NCBI GenBank assembly: GCA_024401925.1
Contig: JAKSKD010000002.1
Span: 1-64,000, forward strand
Origin: Bacteroidales bacterium
GTDB lineage: Bacteria > Bacteroidota > Bacteroidia > Bacteroidales > UBA932
Direction of reading: 5' to 3'
DNA length: 64,000 bases
Below, piece after piece: positions 6,112 to 15,239 of the stretch (the stretch's first letter is position 1; the number at the start of each line of letters is the position of its first letter). The notes under the pieces were generated by a model that searched no databases, had not been told where the DNA came from, and was given only the letters and a program-made list of their open reading frames with translations. The position numbers and the translations under genes were made by a program.

Positions 6112-8067
6112 ATGAAAAGATTCATTGTGCCCCTGCTTATTATTCTGTCTGCGCTGACGTTGAAAGCGCAGACCGTGATTCATCCGGACAATACTGTCAC
6201 GTTCAACTACCGTAATGACAATGCGGAAAGAGTTTCTGTAGATGTCCAGTTCGCCGGCAGCCACGAAATGACAAAAGATGCGGACGGCATCTGGACTGTT
6301 ACACTGGGACCGGCTGCATCCGATATTTATCCATATCATTTCGTCGTGGACGGGATAAGCGTGATGGACCCGTCAAACCCTGAATTCTTCCCTAATGAGA
6401 CATTTAAGAACAGCCTGCTGGATATCAGAGGGACTGGTGAACCGCTGATTCACGCTGTCAGGGAAGTCCCTCATGGAAGCGTGGACTATGTGAACTACTA
6501 TTCGAAGACTCTTGGGGTATTCGGTAATGCTATCGTATATACGCCACCATTCTATGACAGACATCCGGAAAAGAAATATCCCGTGATGTACCTCATCAGC
6601 GGTACGACCGATACTGAAGAAGTCTATTTCAAAGTGGGCAAGGTCAATCTCATCCTTGACAACCTCATTGCAGAAGGCGCTGCCGAGGAGATGATAGTGG
6701 TACTGCCTTATGGCAATCCGGCAAAATATTATCCTGTCGGACAGCAACCTTTCTATGCCGATTTCAACGGAGACCTCGTGAACGACCTTATGCCGTTCGT
6801 CGAGTCCAATTACAGGACCATAAATGACCGCGACTACAGGGCGATAGGCGGCTTTTCACGCGGAGGAAACCAGGGTCTTGCAATTGGTCTGACCAACCTC
6901 GACAAGTTCTCATATCTTTGCTCATACAGTTCATTCACTTCAATGGACATTCCGGGCGTGTATGATGATGCAGCAAAGGCTAATGACCAAATCAAGCTGT
7001 TCTGGCTCGGTGTCGGGACTGACGATTTCCTTTTCGGCAACGCAAAAGAATATATGGACTTCCTGGATGCGAAAGGAATCCGGAATATGAAAGAGTTCAC
7101 GACAGACAAGTTCGGCCACACCTGGATGAATGCAAAATATTTCCTGGACAAATCACTCAGGCTCCTCTTTAAAGAGGGAGACCCGTATGAGGGATATACA
7201 GAGCCCGAACTCGTGCTCGCGGAGAAAAAAGATCCTTCCGGGCAGGAGCAGAAACTGACGCCGGAGGTGATGGCGAAACTTTTCCCTATGCCGGTAAATT
7301 CTCCGGAATGCAATGCTGACGGAAGTGTGACCTTCAGATTGCAGGCACCGGACGCTGATAAGGTGGAACTTGAATGTCAGATGTTCAAGGAAAAGAAGCA
7401 TATGGAGAAGGACGGGAAAGGTGTATGGACTGTTACTGTGAAGCCGGACAGCCCTGACATTTATTCATACAGTTTCTATGTGGACGGTACCCGAATTGCC
7501 GATCCGGTCAATCCACTCATCACCCCTGATGAATCCTTTAAGTGCAGTCTTGCAGACATAAAAGGAGACCAACCATCCGTACATGACCTTCAGAATGTTC
7601 CCCACGGCAAAGTTTCATACAGGATGTATCATTCGGCTACGTACGGTTTTGACCGTCCGCTATGCGTTTACACTCCAGCAGGATATGAACCGGCGGGTAC
7701 AGAGAAACTGCCTGTCCTCTATCTGTTCCATGGGGACGGTGACACATACGAGAGCTGGTTTAAGGTTGGACGCGTGAACAACATATTGGATAATCTGATT
7801 GCTGAAGGTGCGGCGGAAAGGATGATTGTGGTGATGCCGTACTCGAACCCTGTTCCCGAAATGCAGGCCAGGGGAATCGCGGCATCGGTGGATCCTGATG
7901 AATTTGTCAGTGAAATGCTTGATGACGTGATTCCGTTCGTGGAATCCGAGTATAATGTACTTGTGGGTGCGCACGACAGTGAAATTCTCAAAGCGGCATC
8001 TGCGGGGAACACGTGGCCGAAGCGCAGGGATTATTTCGAACTTTTTGCCCGGAAACTTTTCAAATGA
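6112..8067 (+). CDS. Secreted tandem esterase (two E-set + esterase D-like modules), second module degenerate
   Basis: The 651-residue product starts with a signal peptide ending LTLKAQ. Residues about 20-120 form an E-set/CBM48-like domain, and 125-355 an alpha/beta-hydrolase of the acetyl-xylan/feruloyl esterase type with nucleophile Ser249 (GGFSRGG) and catalytic His336 (FGHTW). Residues about 395-490 and 500-651 repeat this layout, and LDNLIAEGAAE occurs in both. In the second copy SEYNVL runs almost directly into AGNTWPKRRDYFELFARKLF, the normal C-terminal motif. The segment with the serine and acid is missing, and the GHTW histidine is Asn633. Module 1 is probably active on acylated polysaccharide; module 2 cannot be by the usual mechanism. 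Confidence 0.85.
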   Translation: MKRFIVPLLIILSALTLKAQTVIHPDNTVTFNYRNDNAERVSVDVQFAGSHEMTKDADGIWTVTLGPAASDIYPYHFVVDGISVMDPSNPEFFPNETFKNSLLDIRGTGEPLIHAVREVPHGSVDYVNYYSKTLGVFGNAIVYTPPFYDRHPEKKYPVMYLISGTTDTEEVYFKVGKVNLILDNLIAEGAAEEMIVVLPYGNPAKYYPVGQQPFYADFNGDLVNDLMPFVESNYRTINDRDYRAIGGFSRGGNQGLAIGLTNLDKFSYLCSYSSFTSMDIPGVYDDAAKANDQIKLFWLGVGTDDFLFGNAKEYMDFLDAKGIRNMKEFTTDKFGHTWMNAKYFLDKSLRLLFKEGDPYEGYTEPELVLAEKKDPSGQEQKLTPEVMAKLFPMPVNSPECNADGSVTFRLQAPDADKVELECQMFKEKKHMEKDGKGVWTVTVKPDSPDIYSYSFYVDGTRIADPVNPLITPDESFKCSLADIKGDQPSVHDLQNVPHGKVSYRMYHSATYGFDRPLCVYTPAGYEPAGTEKLPVLYLFHGDGDTYESWFKVGRVNNILDNLIAEGAAERMIVVMPYSNPVPEMQARGIAASVDPDEFVSEMLDDVIPFVESEYNVLVGAHDSEILKAASAGNTWPKRRDYFELFARKLFK

Positions 8068-8122
8068 TGAGAATAATTGGATAATAAGAACCATTTCAAA
8101 ACAGGTTCTAAACGAAAATCAA

Positions 8123-8839
8123 ATGAAAAACAAGATTTTTGCTGCATCTGCCGCACTCCTTTCATTAGTTGGATGTGCTGGAAAAAAGGCCGTTGAACCG
8201 GCTTCAAACTATCCTCAGGACGTAATTACAGCCAAGGACGGTACGGAAATCACACTTACTTTCTATGCCCACGCTTCAATTGCCGTCGAGGCTCTGGGGT
8301 ATCAGATCTATGTCGATCCGGTTGGCGAAAATATAGATTGGGCGCAGGAACCGAAGGCTGACCTTGTTCTTGTCTCCCACGACCATTTTGACCATTATGA
8401 TGCTGCGGCTGTCGAGGCCCTTAACGGGACTGGCGAGTTCCTGAAGATGAAACCGGGAGAGACCGCCGAGCCTGTCGAAGGAATCAAGGTTGAGGCTGTG
8501 CCGGCATACAACATCTCTGAAGGACATCTGGATTTCCATCCTCAGGAGCGTGGGGATGCAGGATATATTATCACGATCGGCGGCACGAGAATCTATGTCG
8601 CTGGCGATACCGAAGACAACGATGACGTACTTGCACTCAAGGATATCGATGTTGCCTTTCTTCCTGTCAACCAGCCATATACTATGACGGTAGAACAGTG
8701 CGCCAGGGTCGTTGAGGCCATCCGCCCTGCTGTTTTCTATCCTTACCATTTCGGTGGGACAGATGTGCCTACGGATATTGATGCGCTTGTGGAGGCTGTT
8801 GGGGATATCACCGACATACGTGTGAGACCACTGGAATAA
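8123..8839 (+). CDS. UlaG-like metallo-beta-lactamase-fold hydrolase, lipoprotein
   Basis: The start at 8123 gives a lipoprotein signal peptide ending SLVGC (Cys19); the frame runs further upstream but only inside the previous gene. Residues about 45-238 form a metallo-beta-lactamase fold with the metal motif SHDHFDHYD, a GDTED turn and a C-terminal PYHFGG histidine, as in UlaG-type and related metal-dependent hydrolases. The substrate is unknown; an exported position argues against ascorbate-6-phosphate. The start is 55 nt after the esterase stop, so cotranscription is likely. Confidence 0.85.
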   Translation: MKNKIFAASAALLSLVGCAGKKAVEPASNYPQDVITAKDGTEITLTFYAHASIAVEALGYQIYVDPVGENIDWAQEPKADLVLVSHDHFDHYDAAAVEALNGTGEFLKMKPGETAEPVEGIKVEAVPAYNISEGHLDFHPQERGDAGYIITIGGTRIYVAGDTEDNDDVLALKDIDVAFLPVNQPYTMTVEQCARVVEAIRPAVFYPYHFGGTDVPTDIDALVEAVGDITDIRVRPLE

Positions 8840-8845
8840 GCCAAA

Positions 8846-9742
8846 ATGAATTGTCTGCTTCTATATTTTACAGGCACCTTCAATACAAGACACCTGACCG
8901 GTAAACTCGCAGAAAGGCTTGAGGCCATCGGATGGAAGGTGACGAAATATGAGATTGATCCGACGAATAATGAACGGCTGGACCTTTCACGCTATGACGT
9001 CATAGGCCTGGGTTATCCTATCCACGGGTATTGTGCACCGTGGGCATTCCTGAAATTCGTCAGGAAGCAGAAATTCCCGAAAACGGCAAAGATATTCATC
9101 TACAAGAATTCCGGGGAGACAGAGAAAGCGAATGACGCTTCATCCAAATACATTGACAGGAAATTGCGCAGGGATGGGGCTCGGGCAGATAACGAATATC
9201 ATTTCCTGATGCCTTACAATATCCATTTCCGCTTCGATGAGAACCTTGTCCGTGAGATGTTCACAATGAACGAAAAATTGCTGGATATACTTGTCTATGA
9301 GGTAAGTAACGGCATATGTAATAGGAAACCGTACGGAATATGGGCCAGGTTGGTATCTGCAGTTGTGTCCAGACCGCAGTATATCGGCGGCGATGTGAAT
9401 TCGTTCTTCTACAGGACGGATATGGACAAATGCCTCAAGTGCGGCCTGTGCATCAGGCGCTGTCCGACAAAGAATATCTATGTGGATGGTGACGGCACCA
9501 TAAAGTTCCATCATCACTGCCTTATGTGTATGCGTTGCTCGCTGTATTGTCCTGCGGATGCAATTCATATAGGCTTCCTTGAAAGCTGGGGCTGGAAAGT
9601 CAATGGCGGATATGATTTCAAGAAAATCGAGTCCATTGACTTAAAGGAACCGGTAATAACGGAATCTACAGAGGGGTTCTTCCACTGCTATGTGAAGACC
9701 TATGCCGATATCAACAGGCGACATAAAGAGCTTTTCGGCTAA
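8846..9742 (+). CDS. EFR1-family flavodoxin-ferredoxin fusion
   Basis: The 298-residue protein has an N-terminal flavodoxin-like domain (LLYFTGTFNTRHL, about residues 4-16, binds the flavin phosphate; GYPIHGYCAPWAF near 57-69). Its C-terminal domain carries two 4Fe-4S motifs: CLKCGLCIRRCP (about 193-204) and CLMCMRCSLYCP (about 223-234). EFR1 proteins are cytoplasmic electron carriers of anaerobes whose partners are mostly unknown. The gene begins 6 nt after the metal hydrolase stop and overlaps the convergent cation exporter by 4 bp. Confidence 0.9.
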   Translation: MNCLLLYFTGTFNTRHLTGKLAERLEAIGWKVTKYEIDPTNNERLDLSRYDVIGLGYPIHGYCAPWAFLKFVRKQKFPKTAKIFIYKNSGETEKANDASSKYIDRKLRRDGARADNEYHFLMPYNIHFRFDENLVREMFTMNEKLLDILVYEVSNGICNRKPYGIWARLVSAVVSRPQYIGGDVNSFFYRTDMDKCLKCGLCIRRCPTKNIYVDGDGTIKFHHHCLMCMRCSLYCPADAIHIGFLESWGWKVNGGYDFKKIESIDLKEPVITESTEGFFHCYVKTYADINRRHKELFG

Positions 9743-10632
9743 CAGTCATCACTTGGCTCCACGTGCAGGGAAATCTGAGTCTTTTCCCCATATTTACTGC
9801 GTATTGCCGATTCTGCGATTTCGGTAATTCTGTGCGCCTCGGCCACGGTCATTTCCGGATCTACGACAAGGTGGGAGTCTATGATGATATCCGGACCGCT
9901 TTTCCTTGTCTTGAGAGCGTGCACGTTCCTTACACCCTCCACTGATTGGATGATTCCTGATATTTCATCTTCTACATCATCCGGGAGGGAACTTTCGGTC
10001 AATTCTTTCAGCGCCGGAACTGCCATTTGCACAGCAATAAGAATGATGAAAATACTGATGATGCAGCAGACAATCGGGTCGAGAATGACAAATTTCCCCC
10101 CGAAGATTATGGCTGCTCCGATGCCGATGGCTGCTCCAATGGATGACAATGCGTCAGTCCGATGATGCCAAGCATTTGTTATGACTGCGGGGCTGTTGTT
10201 CTTCTTGCCGACCCGTACAGTCCACTGGAAAAGGATCTCCTTGACGATTATGGAAACAATGGCGGCGATAAGGGCGATATTTCCGGGAACATCAATGGCT
10301 CCCCCTTTTGCTACAAGCACAATCTTGCCGACCCCTTCCGCCATAAGCCTTCCTCCAACGATGAGAAGAAGGATAGCGACAATTACAGTCGCAAGTGTCT
10401 CAAACTTGCCGTGACCGTAGTCGTGGCTCTTGTCCTGACCTTTGGATGCGATTCTCACCATAATCAGCACAACAGCATCGCTGACAAGGTCGGACAGGGA
10501 GTGGACGGCATCTGCCAGCATCGCTGCGCTGTGACCGAGTATCCCGCCCAACAACTTTAGCCCGGAAAGAGCAATATTCACGATTGCTCCCCAGACCGTC
10601 ACTTGTGATATTTCCTGTTCTCTTCGCTCCAT
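9739..10632 (-). CDS. Cation diffusion facilitator (CDF) metal exporter
   Basis: The 297-residue inner-membrane protein has six membrane segments and the two CDF metal-site motifs, HSLSDLVSD (helix 2) and HHRTDALSS (helix 5). A C-terminal regulatory ferredoxin-like domain (about residues 205-290) is rich in acidic and His residues. It exports Zn2+, Fe2+, Mn2+ or similar ions by proton antiport. The ATG at 10630-10632 is preferred: the earlier in-frame ATG at 10671 lies in the terminator of the tmRNA gene immediately upstream. Confidence 0.9.
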   Translation of the reverse strand: MERREQEISQVTVWGAIVNIALSGLKLLGGILGHSAAMLADAVHSLSDLVSDAVVLIMVRIASKGQDKSHDYGHGKFETLATVIVAILLLIVGGRLMAEGVGKIVLVAKGGAIDVPGNIALIAAIVSIIVKEILFQWTVRVGKKNNSPAVITNAWHHRTDALSSIGAAIGIGAAIIFGGKFVILDPIVCCIISIFIILIAVQMAVPALKELTESSLPDDVEDEISGIIQSVEGVRNVHALKTRKSGPDIIIDSHLVVDPEMTVAEAHRITEIAESAIRSKYGEKTQISLHVEPSDDC

Positions 10633-10649
10633 TTGCAATTCAGATAATA

Positions 10650-10669
10650 GGGCGCTCCTCAGAGCGCCC
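10650..10669 (-). terminator. Terminator hairpin of the tmRNA gene
   Basis: GGGCGCTC pairs perfectly with GAGCGCCC over a 4-nt loop, 9 nt past the tmRNA 3' end. The U-tract is weak (TATTAT), so read-through into the CDF gene is possible. Confidence 0.7.
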
Positions 10670-10677
10670 ATTACTCG

Positions 10678-11071
10678 TGGAGATGGGCGGACTCGAACCG
10701 CCGTCCAAACAACGCACCAGAGAGCTTTCTACACGCTTATTCTTCCTTTGTTTGTCGGAAACGGCCTGCCGGAAGACGGGCTAACTGTATCTTATCCTTT
10801 AGGTCTTGGCGGAGTTTAAAGGAGTCCCTCCGTGCATCCGGTTTGAATGATACCCCGGGCTCCAGACATAACCGGCAGAAAGCTGGCGGGATATACGTCA
10901 GTGCCGCAGCCTTGGCGGCTCTGATTGATGCGGTCTTATCTTAAGACTAGCAAGCGTATGAATAGTTGTAGTTGCCTACTAATTTTTTGAAGACTGAGAT
11001 TAACGGGCAAATCTCCCACGCCCGGCGTGCTTACTGTCCGACATCATTGCTGTCAAAACCAAAACATCCCC
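10678..11071 (-). ncRNA. ssrA: Transfer-messenger RNA (tmRNA)
   Basis: The minus-strand RNA starts GGGGATG and ends CATCTCCA. These pair as a 7-bp acceptor stem with one G-U, and the T-arm GGTTCGAGTCC is near the 3' end. CCA is not encoded. The 394-nt length and the pseudoknot-forming GC blocks fit a one-piece tmRNA. The resume frame, from 10976 to 10947, reads GNYNYSYAC then TAG. It occupies the place of the usual Bacteroidales tag (form GxxNYALAA) but has an unusual C-terminus. The RNA tags and rescues stalled ribosomes with SmpB, which is not in this window. Confidence 0.93.
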
Positions 11072-11120
11072 TTTGTCAGGATGATGAGGCTGAAACCAGC
11101 ATCAATCAAACTGAAGCGGA

Positions 11121-11128
11121 CAAAGATA
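11121..11128 (-). promoter_or_regulatory. -7 box TATCTTTG, likely tmRNA promoter
   Basis: Perfect minus-strand match about 49 nt before the mature tmRNA 5' end. This would leave a leader to be removed by RNase P. It is back to back with the holA promoter. Confidence 0.5.
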
Positions 11129-11149
11129 AGGTTTTATCTTTTATTTTTC

Positions 11150-11157
11150 TAAATTTG
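11150..11157 (+). promoter_or_regulatory. -7 box TAAATTTG for the holA operon
   Basis: Perfect TAnnTTTG match 18 nt before the holA ATG at 11176. Confidence 0.6.
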
Positions 11158-11175
11158 TGAGATTTATTATTAACT

Positions 11176-12219
11176 ATGGCGAAGTCCGGGTCAAATATAG
11201 TTGCGCAGACAAATCAGCTTATTAGGGATATAAGGAGCGGGGTATTCCAGCCGGTATATGTCCTGATGGGGGATGAGTCATATTATCCGGATCTGATCTG
11301 CGAGGAAATCCTTGCAAATGCCGTGGATGAAAGTGCAAGAGATTTCGATCAGTTTGTGTTTTACGGTTCGGATTCCGATGCCGATACCGTCATCACAGCA
11401 GCCAGGGGCTATTCGATGTTCGGAGGCAGGGTGCTGGTGGTACTGAAAGAAGCCCAGCTTATGAAAGACCTGGACAATCTTTCTCTCTATTGCGCGAATC
11501 CTCTGGATTCCACAGTCCTGGTCGTCTATCTGCATGGCGCGTCACTTGACAAGCGAAAATCTTTCTATAAAGCTGCGCAGAAGGCCGGCGTCATAGTGGA
11601 GTCACCTGCAGTGCGTGATTATGAGATAGCGCAGTGGATAAATGATTATTACAATTCTCTTGGACTGTCCATCAGCCCGGATGCGGCGCAACTGCTGGGC
11701 GAATCGGTCGGAACGAATCTTGCGAAGATAGCTTCCGAGACTGAGAAAATGAGGAAGAACCTTCCGGAAGGGGAGAACAGAATCACAGTCGAGGACATCG
11801 AAAAGAATATCGGAGTGTCCCGCCAGTTCAGCATATTCGAGCTTACGAAGGAACTGTCATATAAGAATGCAGCCAAGGCTGTGAAAATTGCGACCTACAT
11901 AGGCTCTGCGGCAAAATTCGCGATGCCTATGGCGGTCAGTGCACTTTTCACGCATTTCTACCGTATCCTCAAGTATGAGTCGCTCCTTATGAAGTCTTCA
12001 TATCCCGATCCGGGAGAGAAAGCGACAGTCCTTGGCGTGAACCCATATTTCTTCAGAGAGTATGATACGGCAGTACGTAATTATCCTCTGAATAAGACTA
12101 TGGCAGTCATTTCCTTGCTCAATGATTATGATTATAAGGGCAAGGGCGGGGATGTCGGCCCGGATACTACAGCAGCCGATATCCTTATCGAATTGGTAAT
12201 TAAGATCCTAAACATATAG
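11176..12219 (+). CDS. holA: DNA polymerase III subunit delta
   Basis: The 347-residue cytoplasmic clamp-loader subunit opens the beta sliding clamp. It shows the delta N-terminal domain with PVYVLMGDESYYPDLI (about residues 19-34), the AAA+-like segment with VLVVYLHGASLDKRKSFYK, and a C-terminal helical collar with ISVSRQFSIFELTKEL-type sequence (about 212-228). Length matches the family. It heads a five-gene operon; the next gene starts 3 nt after its stop. Confidence 0.93.
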   Translation: MAKSGSNIVAQTNQLIRDIRSGVFQPVYVLMGDESYYPDLICEEILANAVDESARDFDQFVFYGSDSDADTVITAARGYSMFGGRVLVVLKEAQLMKDLDNLSLYCANPLDSTVLVVYLHGASLDKRKSFYKAAQKAGVIVESPAVRDYEIAQWINDYYNSLGLSISPDAAQLLGESVGTNLAKIASETEKMRKNLPEGENRITVEDIEKNIGVSRQFSIFELTKELSYKNAAKAVKIATYIGSAAKFAMPMAVSALFTHFYRILKYESLLMKSSYPDPGEKATVLGVNPYFFREYDTAVRNYPLNKTMAVISLLNDYDYKGKGGDVGPDTTAADILIELVIKILNI

Positions 12220-12222
12220 AAA

Positions 12223-13077
12223 ATGGCATTGATTGAATGTAAAGAAATCTGTAAGAATTTTGGTGAGAAAGTGGCCCTGGACCATATCTCGCTAGAGATT
12301 CCTGAAGGAAAGATCTTCGGACTGCTCGGCCCGAACGGAGCAGGTAAGACGACCTTGATCAGAATTATCAACAGAATCACTATTCCGAATGGCGGAGAAG
12401 TGGTATTCAACGGACACACCATCACCCAGGCGGATGTGGAGAAAATAGGCTATATGCCGGAAGAAAGAGGATTGTACCGCAAGATGGAGGTTGGAGACCA
12501 GGCGATGTATCTTGCCCAGCTTAAAGGTATGTCCGCTGCCGACGCCCAGAGAGAATTGAAAAAATGGTTCATTAAATTCGGTATTCAGGACTGGTGGAAG
12601 AAGAAAGTGGAGGAACTGTCCAAGGGAATGGCTCAGAAGGTCCAGTTCATAACGACGGTTGTCCATAGGCCGAAACTCCTTATCCTTGACGAGCCTTTTT
12701 CCGGTTTTGACCCGGTCAATGCCGAGTTGATAAGGAAAGAGATTCTCAAGCTCCGCGACGACGGGGCCACAATTGTTCTCTCGACTCATAATATGGAGTC
12801 GGTCGAGGAACTTTGCGACAATATTGCCCTCATCAATAAGTCCAGGCTTGTCATCACCGGTGGCGTAGAAGAGATACGCCGTAATTATGGCAACAACAAT
12901 GCTGAACTGGTTTATTCTGATGCCGACGGCGAGCATACTGAGGTTATCGCCATACGCGACGACAACAGCGTTCTGAAGGATATTCTTGCAAAGCCGGGCA
13001 CAATCGTGAAATCCTACAAGGAACTTATGCCAAGGATGAACGACATATTTATCAAACTTGTAACAGAAGGAGAATAG
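12223..13077 (+). CDS. ABC transporter ATP-binding protein (NatA-like)
   Basis: The 284-residue ATPase has Walker A GPNGAGKTT (about residues 36-44), signature LSKGMAQ (about 134-140), Walker B LLILDEPFSGFDP (about 154-166) and the H-loop STHNMES. Its C-terminal extension of about 70 residues is typical of DrrA/NatA-type subunits (DUF4162). It pairs with the permease 3 nt downstream. The pair exports a small molecule or ions; NatAB homology suggests Na+ or a lipophilic compound, but the substrate is not readable. Confidence 0.9.
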   Translation: MALIECKEICKNFGEKVALDHISLEIPEGKIFGLLGPNGAGKTTLIRIINRITIPNGGEVVFNGHTITQADVEKIGYMPEERGLYRKMEVGDQAMYLAQLKGMSAADAQRELKKWFIKFGIQDWWKKKVEELSKGMAQKVQFITTVVHRPKLLILDEPFSGFDPVNAELIRKEILKLRDDGATIVLSTHNMESVEELCDNIALINKSRLVITGGVEEIRRNYGNNNAELVYSDADGEHTEVIAIRDDNSVLKDILAKPGTIVKSYKELMPRMNDIFIKLVTEGE

Positions 13078-13080
13078 GAT

Positions 13081-14415
13081 ATGAATACACATATTGTTAG
13101 CATCATAATCAAACGCGAATATCTCAACCGCGTAAAGAAAAAGTCATTCCTTATCGTCACCTTTGTGGTGCCTGTCCTTTTTGCTGCAATCTGTGTGCTT
13201 CCGTCGCTAATAATGTATGCGGCAAAGGAGGAAGCCAAGACTGTCGCAGTTGTGGATGCTTCAGGCATCGTCCTTCCATATTTGAATGACACGGAAAGCG
13301 CTGTCTATGCAGACTATTCGGCCTTTTCCCCGGATACTGTGAAAGCGAAGCTCGGAGAACTGGGGGTGGATGCCCTTCTGAGCATCTCGGCTCTCAATGA
13401 GGAAAAGACGCTGACCGCTGAGCTGTTCTCGGAAAAGCCGCTGGGAATGGAACTCACTGAAAGCATAAATGACAAGATAAACGATGCTGTGGAGGCCTAC
13501 AGGGTCGAATCCTATGAAATCGAGGATTTGGACAACATTATGAAAAGTATCAAGGCCAACGTGAAACTTACATCATATACAATCGGCGAGGACGGAAAGG
13601 AAACAGTATCTGAGACAGGCGTGTATATGATAGTCTCAATGCTGCTGGGAATGATAATCTATATGTTCATCGCGCTTTTCGGAGGTATGGTGATGAGCTC
13701 TGTCATAGAAGAAAAGGCATCCCGTGTCGTTGAGGTGCTGGTTTCTTCAGTGAAAGCTACTGAACTGATGTTCGGAAAGATTATCGGCGTGGCGCTGGTC
13801 GCTATCACACAGTTTGCTCTTTGGATTATCCTTGCAGGTGCGCTAACAGTGGGGGCGACATCGATTTTCGCTCCGAAGATGGATGCTGCCGCTATGACGG
13901 AAATGGCCGGGATGGCAGCTCCGGGGACCCCTGACCTCACTTCCGTCGCTACAGACAGTGAGGCATCAGTCATATTCAGCACTCTCGGAAATCTGCCTCT
14001 CGGCGAGATTCTGATTTGCTTCTTTGTCTTCTTCATCTTCGGATATCTGCTGTATGCGTCATTGTTCGCTGCAATCGGCTCTGCCGTAGAGAATGAAGCA
14101 GACACACAGCAGTTGCAGATTCCGCTCACGATTCCTCTCTTACTGGGATTCTTCATCGCACTTTATGCCTTCAAGGCCCCGGACAGCGCTGTTGTATTTT
14201 GGGGAAGCATGATTCCGTTCACGTCCCCGATTGTTATGATTGCGCGTATTCCGTTCGGAGTGGCGACTTGGGAGATTATACTGTCGGCTGTACTTCTTAT
14301 TGCGACGTTCGCAGGCTGCGCTTATGTGTCATCGAAGATATATAAGGTTGGTATCCTTATGTTCGGCAAAAAATCCACTTGGAAAGATTTATGGAAATGG
14401 TTAAAGTTAAAGTAA
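13081..14415 (+). CDS. ABC-2 type transporter permease (NatB-like)
   Basis: The 444-residue membrane subunit fits the NatB/ABC-2 layout: one N-terminal membrane helix (about residues 20-45), a large extracytoplasmic domain (about 46-175), then about five more helices, with the conserved EEKASRVVEVLVSSVKATELM stretch split by the cytoplasmic coupling helix (about 213-233). It forms a transporter with the preceding ATPase. Confidence 0.9.
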   Translation: MNTHIVSIIIKREYLNRVKKKSFLIVTFVVPVLFAAICVLPSLIMYAAKEEAKTVAVVDASGIVLPYLNDTESAVYADYSAFSPDTVKAKLGELGVDALLSISALNEEKTLTAELFSEKPLGMELTESINDKINDAVEAYRVESYEIEDLDNIMKSIKANVKLTSYTIGEDGKETVSETGVYMIVSMLLGMIIYMFIALFGGMVMSSVIEEKASRVVEVLVSSVKATELMFGKIIGVALVAITQFALWIILAGALTVGATSIFAPKMDAAAMTEMAGMAAPGTPDLTSVATDSEASVIFSTLGNLPLGEILICFFVFFIFGYLLYASLFAAIGSAVENEADTQQLQIPLTIPLLLGFFIALYAFKAPDSAVVFWGSMIPFTSPIVMIARIPFGVATWEIILSAVLLIATFAGCAYVSSKIYKVGILMFGKKSTWKDLWKWLKLK

Positions 14416-15239
14416 CATTAGCAGGGCTTTTTCTTGCCGTTGCTGTCGTGTCCGCTCAGGATATTACCTGGGAGAAAGTGCATATGGACGCTTCGCGAGT
14501 AGGCGCTTCCATCCCGGACAGGGATAATGTCGGGCAGGCTTTCGGCCGTGTGGAGGGAGATACATATTATGCTCCGAATGGGAAAGTCTATACAGGAGGC
14601 TCGCTCCCTGATGTGGCCAGAATTATGATAGAAGCACAGCCGGCCATGGCGCCAGTCAAGGAAATACTTGGATATACTACTCACGTTCTGTCGCGTGATG
14701 GGACTGAATTGCAGAATATGGTTGTGGACAGAATTATGGCAACAGCACACGAAGCAACCGGGCTGAGAATCGATGCTGGTGTGACCAACCGCTTCGGTAT
14801 CAGATATGATATGCCGGAGGGAAAAGTCATAGCGGATGATATCATATCTATGCTTCCGTTTAAGAACTATATATGCGTGGTGAGCATGAATGGCAAAAGC
14901 CTCAGAGAAAAACTTGAGAGGATGGCGGCGCACAGTGTAGAAGTACTTGGTGGCATTGAAATGACGGTAAAGGACGGACATATAAAGAAGGTGAAAGTCG
15001 GCGGCAGGCGACTCTGTGACAACAGGATATATAATGTCGCTACAATTGATTTCCTTCTTGAAGGCGGTGATGGTATTGTGATGGCCAAGGATGCTGTTGA
15101 CCTGATCCAAACAAACGTCCTCATAAGGGAGGCTCTCATTGACTATCTCAATCAGCTGAATGCGGAAGGGAAGCCGATATCATACGATGATAAGGCTCGT
15201 GTGAAATTTGTAGGACAGAATAAAACGGGAAAGGAATGA
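14391..15239 (+). CDS. Secreted 5'-nucleotidase, C-terminal domain protein
   Basis: The product has 282 residues. The ATG at 14391 is preferred because GGAAAG sits 4 nt before it; it gives a signal peptide ending VVSAQ. The rest is the 5'-nucleotidase C-terminal (substrate-specificity) domain: GVTNRFGIRYDMPEG, DIISMLPF(K)N, and YNVATIDFLLEGGDG near residues 211-225, where GGDG is the family hallmark. It lacks the metallophosphoesterase half, which is the next gene (4-bp overlap). The two probably assemble in the periplasm as one enzyme hydrolysing nucleotides or UDP-sugars. Confidence 0.88.
   Translation: MEMVKVKVTLAGLFLAVAVVSAQDITWEKVHMDASRVGASIPDRDNVGQAFGRVEGDTYYAPNGKVYTGGSLPDVARIMIEAQPAMAPVKEILGYTTHVLSRDGTELQNMVVDRIMATAHEATGLRIDAGVTNRFGIRYDMPEGKVIADDIISMLPFKNYICVVSMNGKSLREKLERMAAHSVEVLGGIEMTVKDGHIKKVKVGGRRLCDNRIYNVATIDFLLEGGDGIVMAKDAVDLIQTNVLIREALIDYLNQLNAEGKPISYDDKARVKFVGQNKTGKE

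Noticed and set aside
7955..8122. N-terminal extension of the metal hydrolase
   Set aside because: It overlaps the esterase gene and would bury the lipoprotein signal peptide.
10633..10671. ATG at 10671 for the CDF exporter
   Set aside because: The extension is made of the tmRNA terminator hairpin.
10678..10720. A separate tRNA gene
   Set aside because: The T-arm and acceptor end belong to the tmRNA; no anticodon arm is present.
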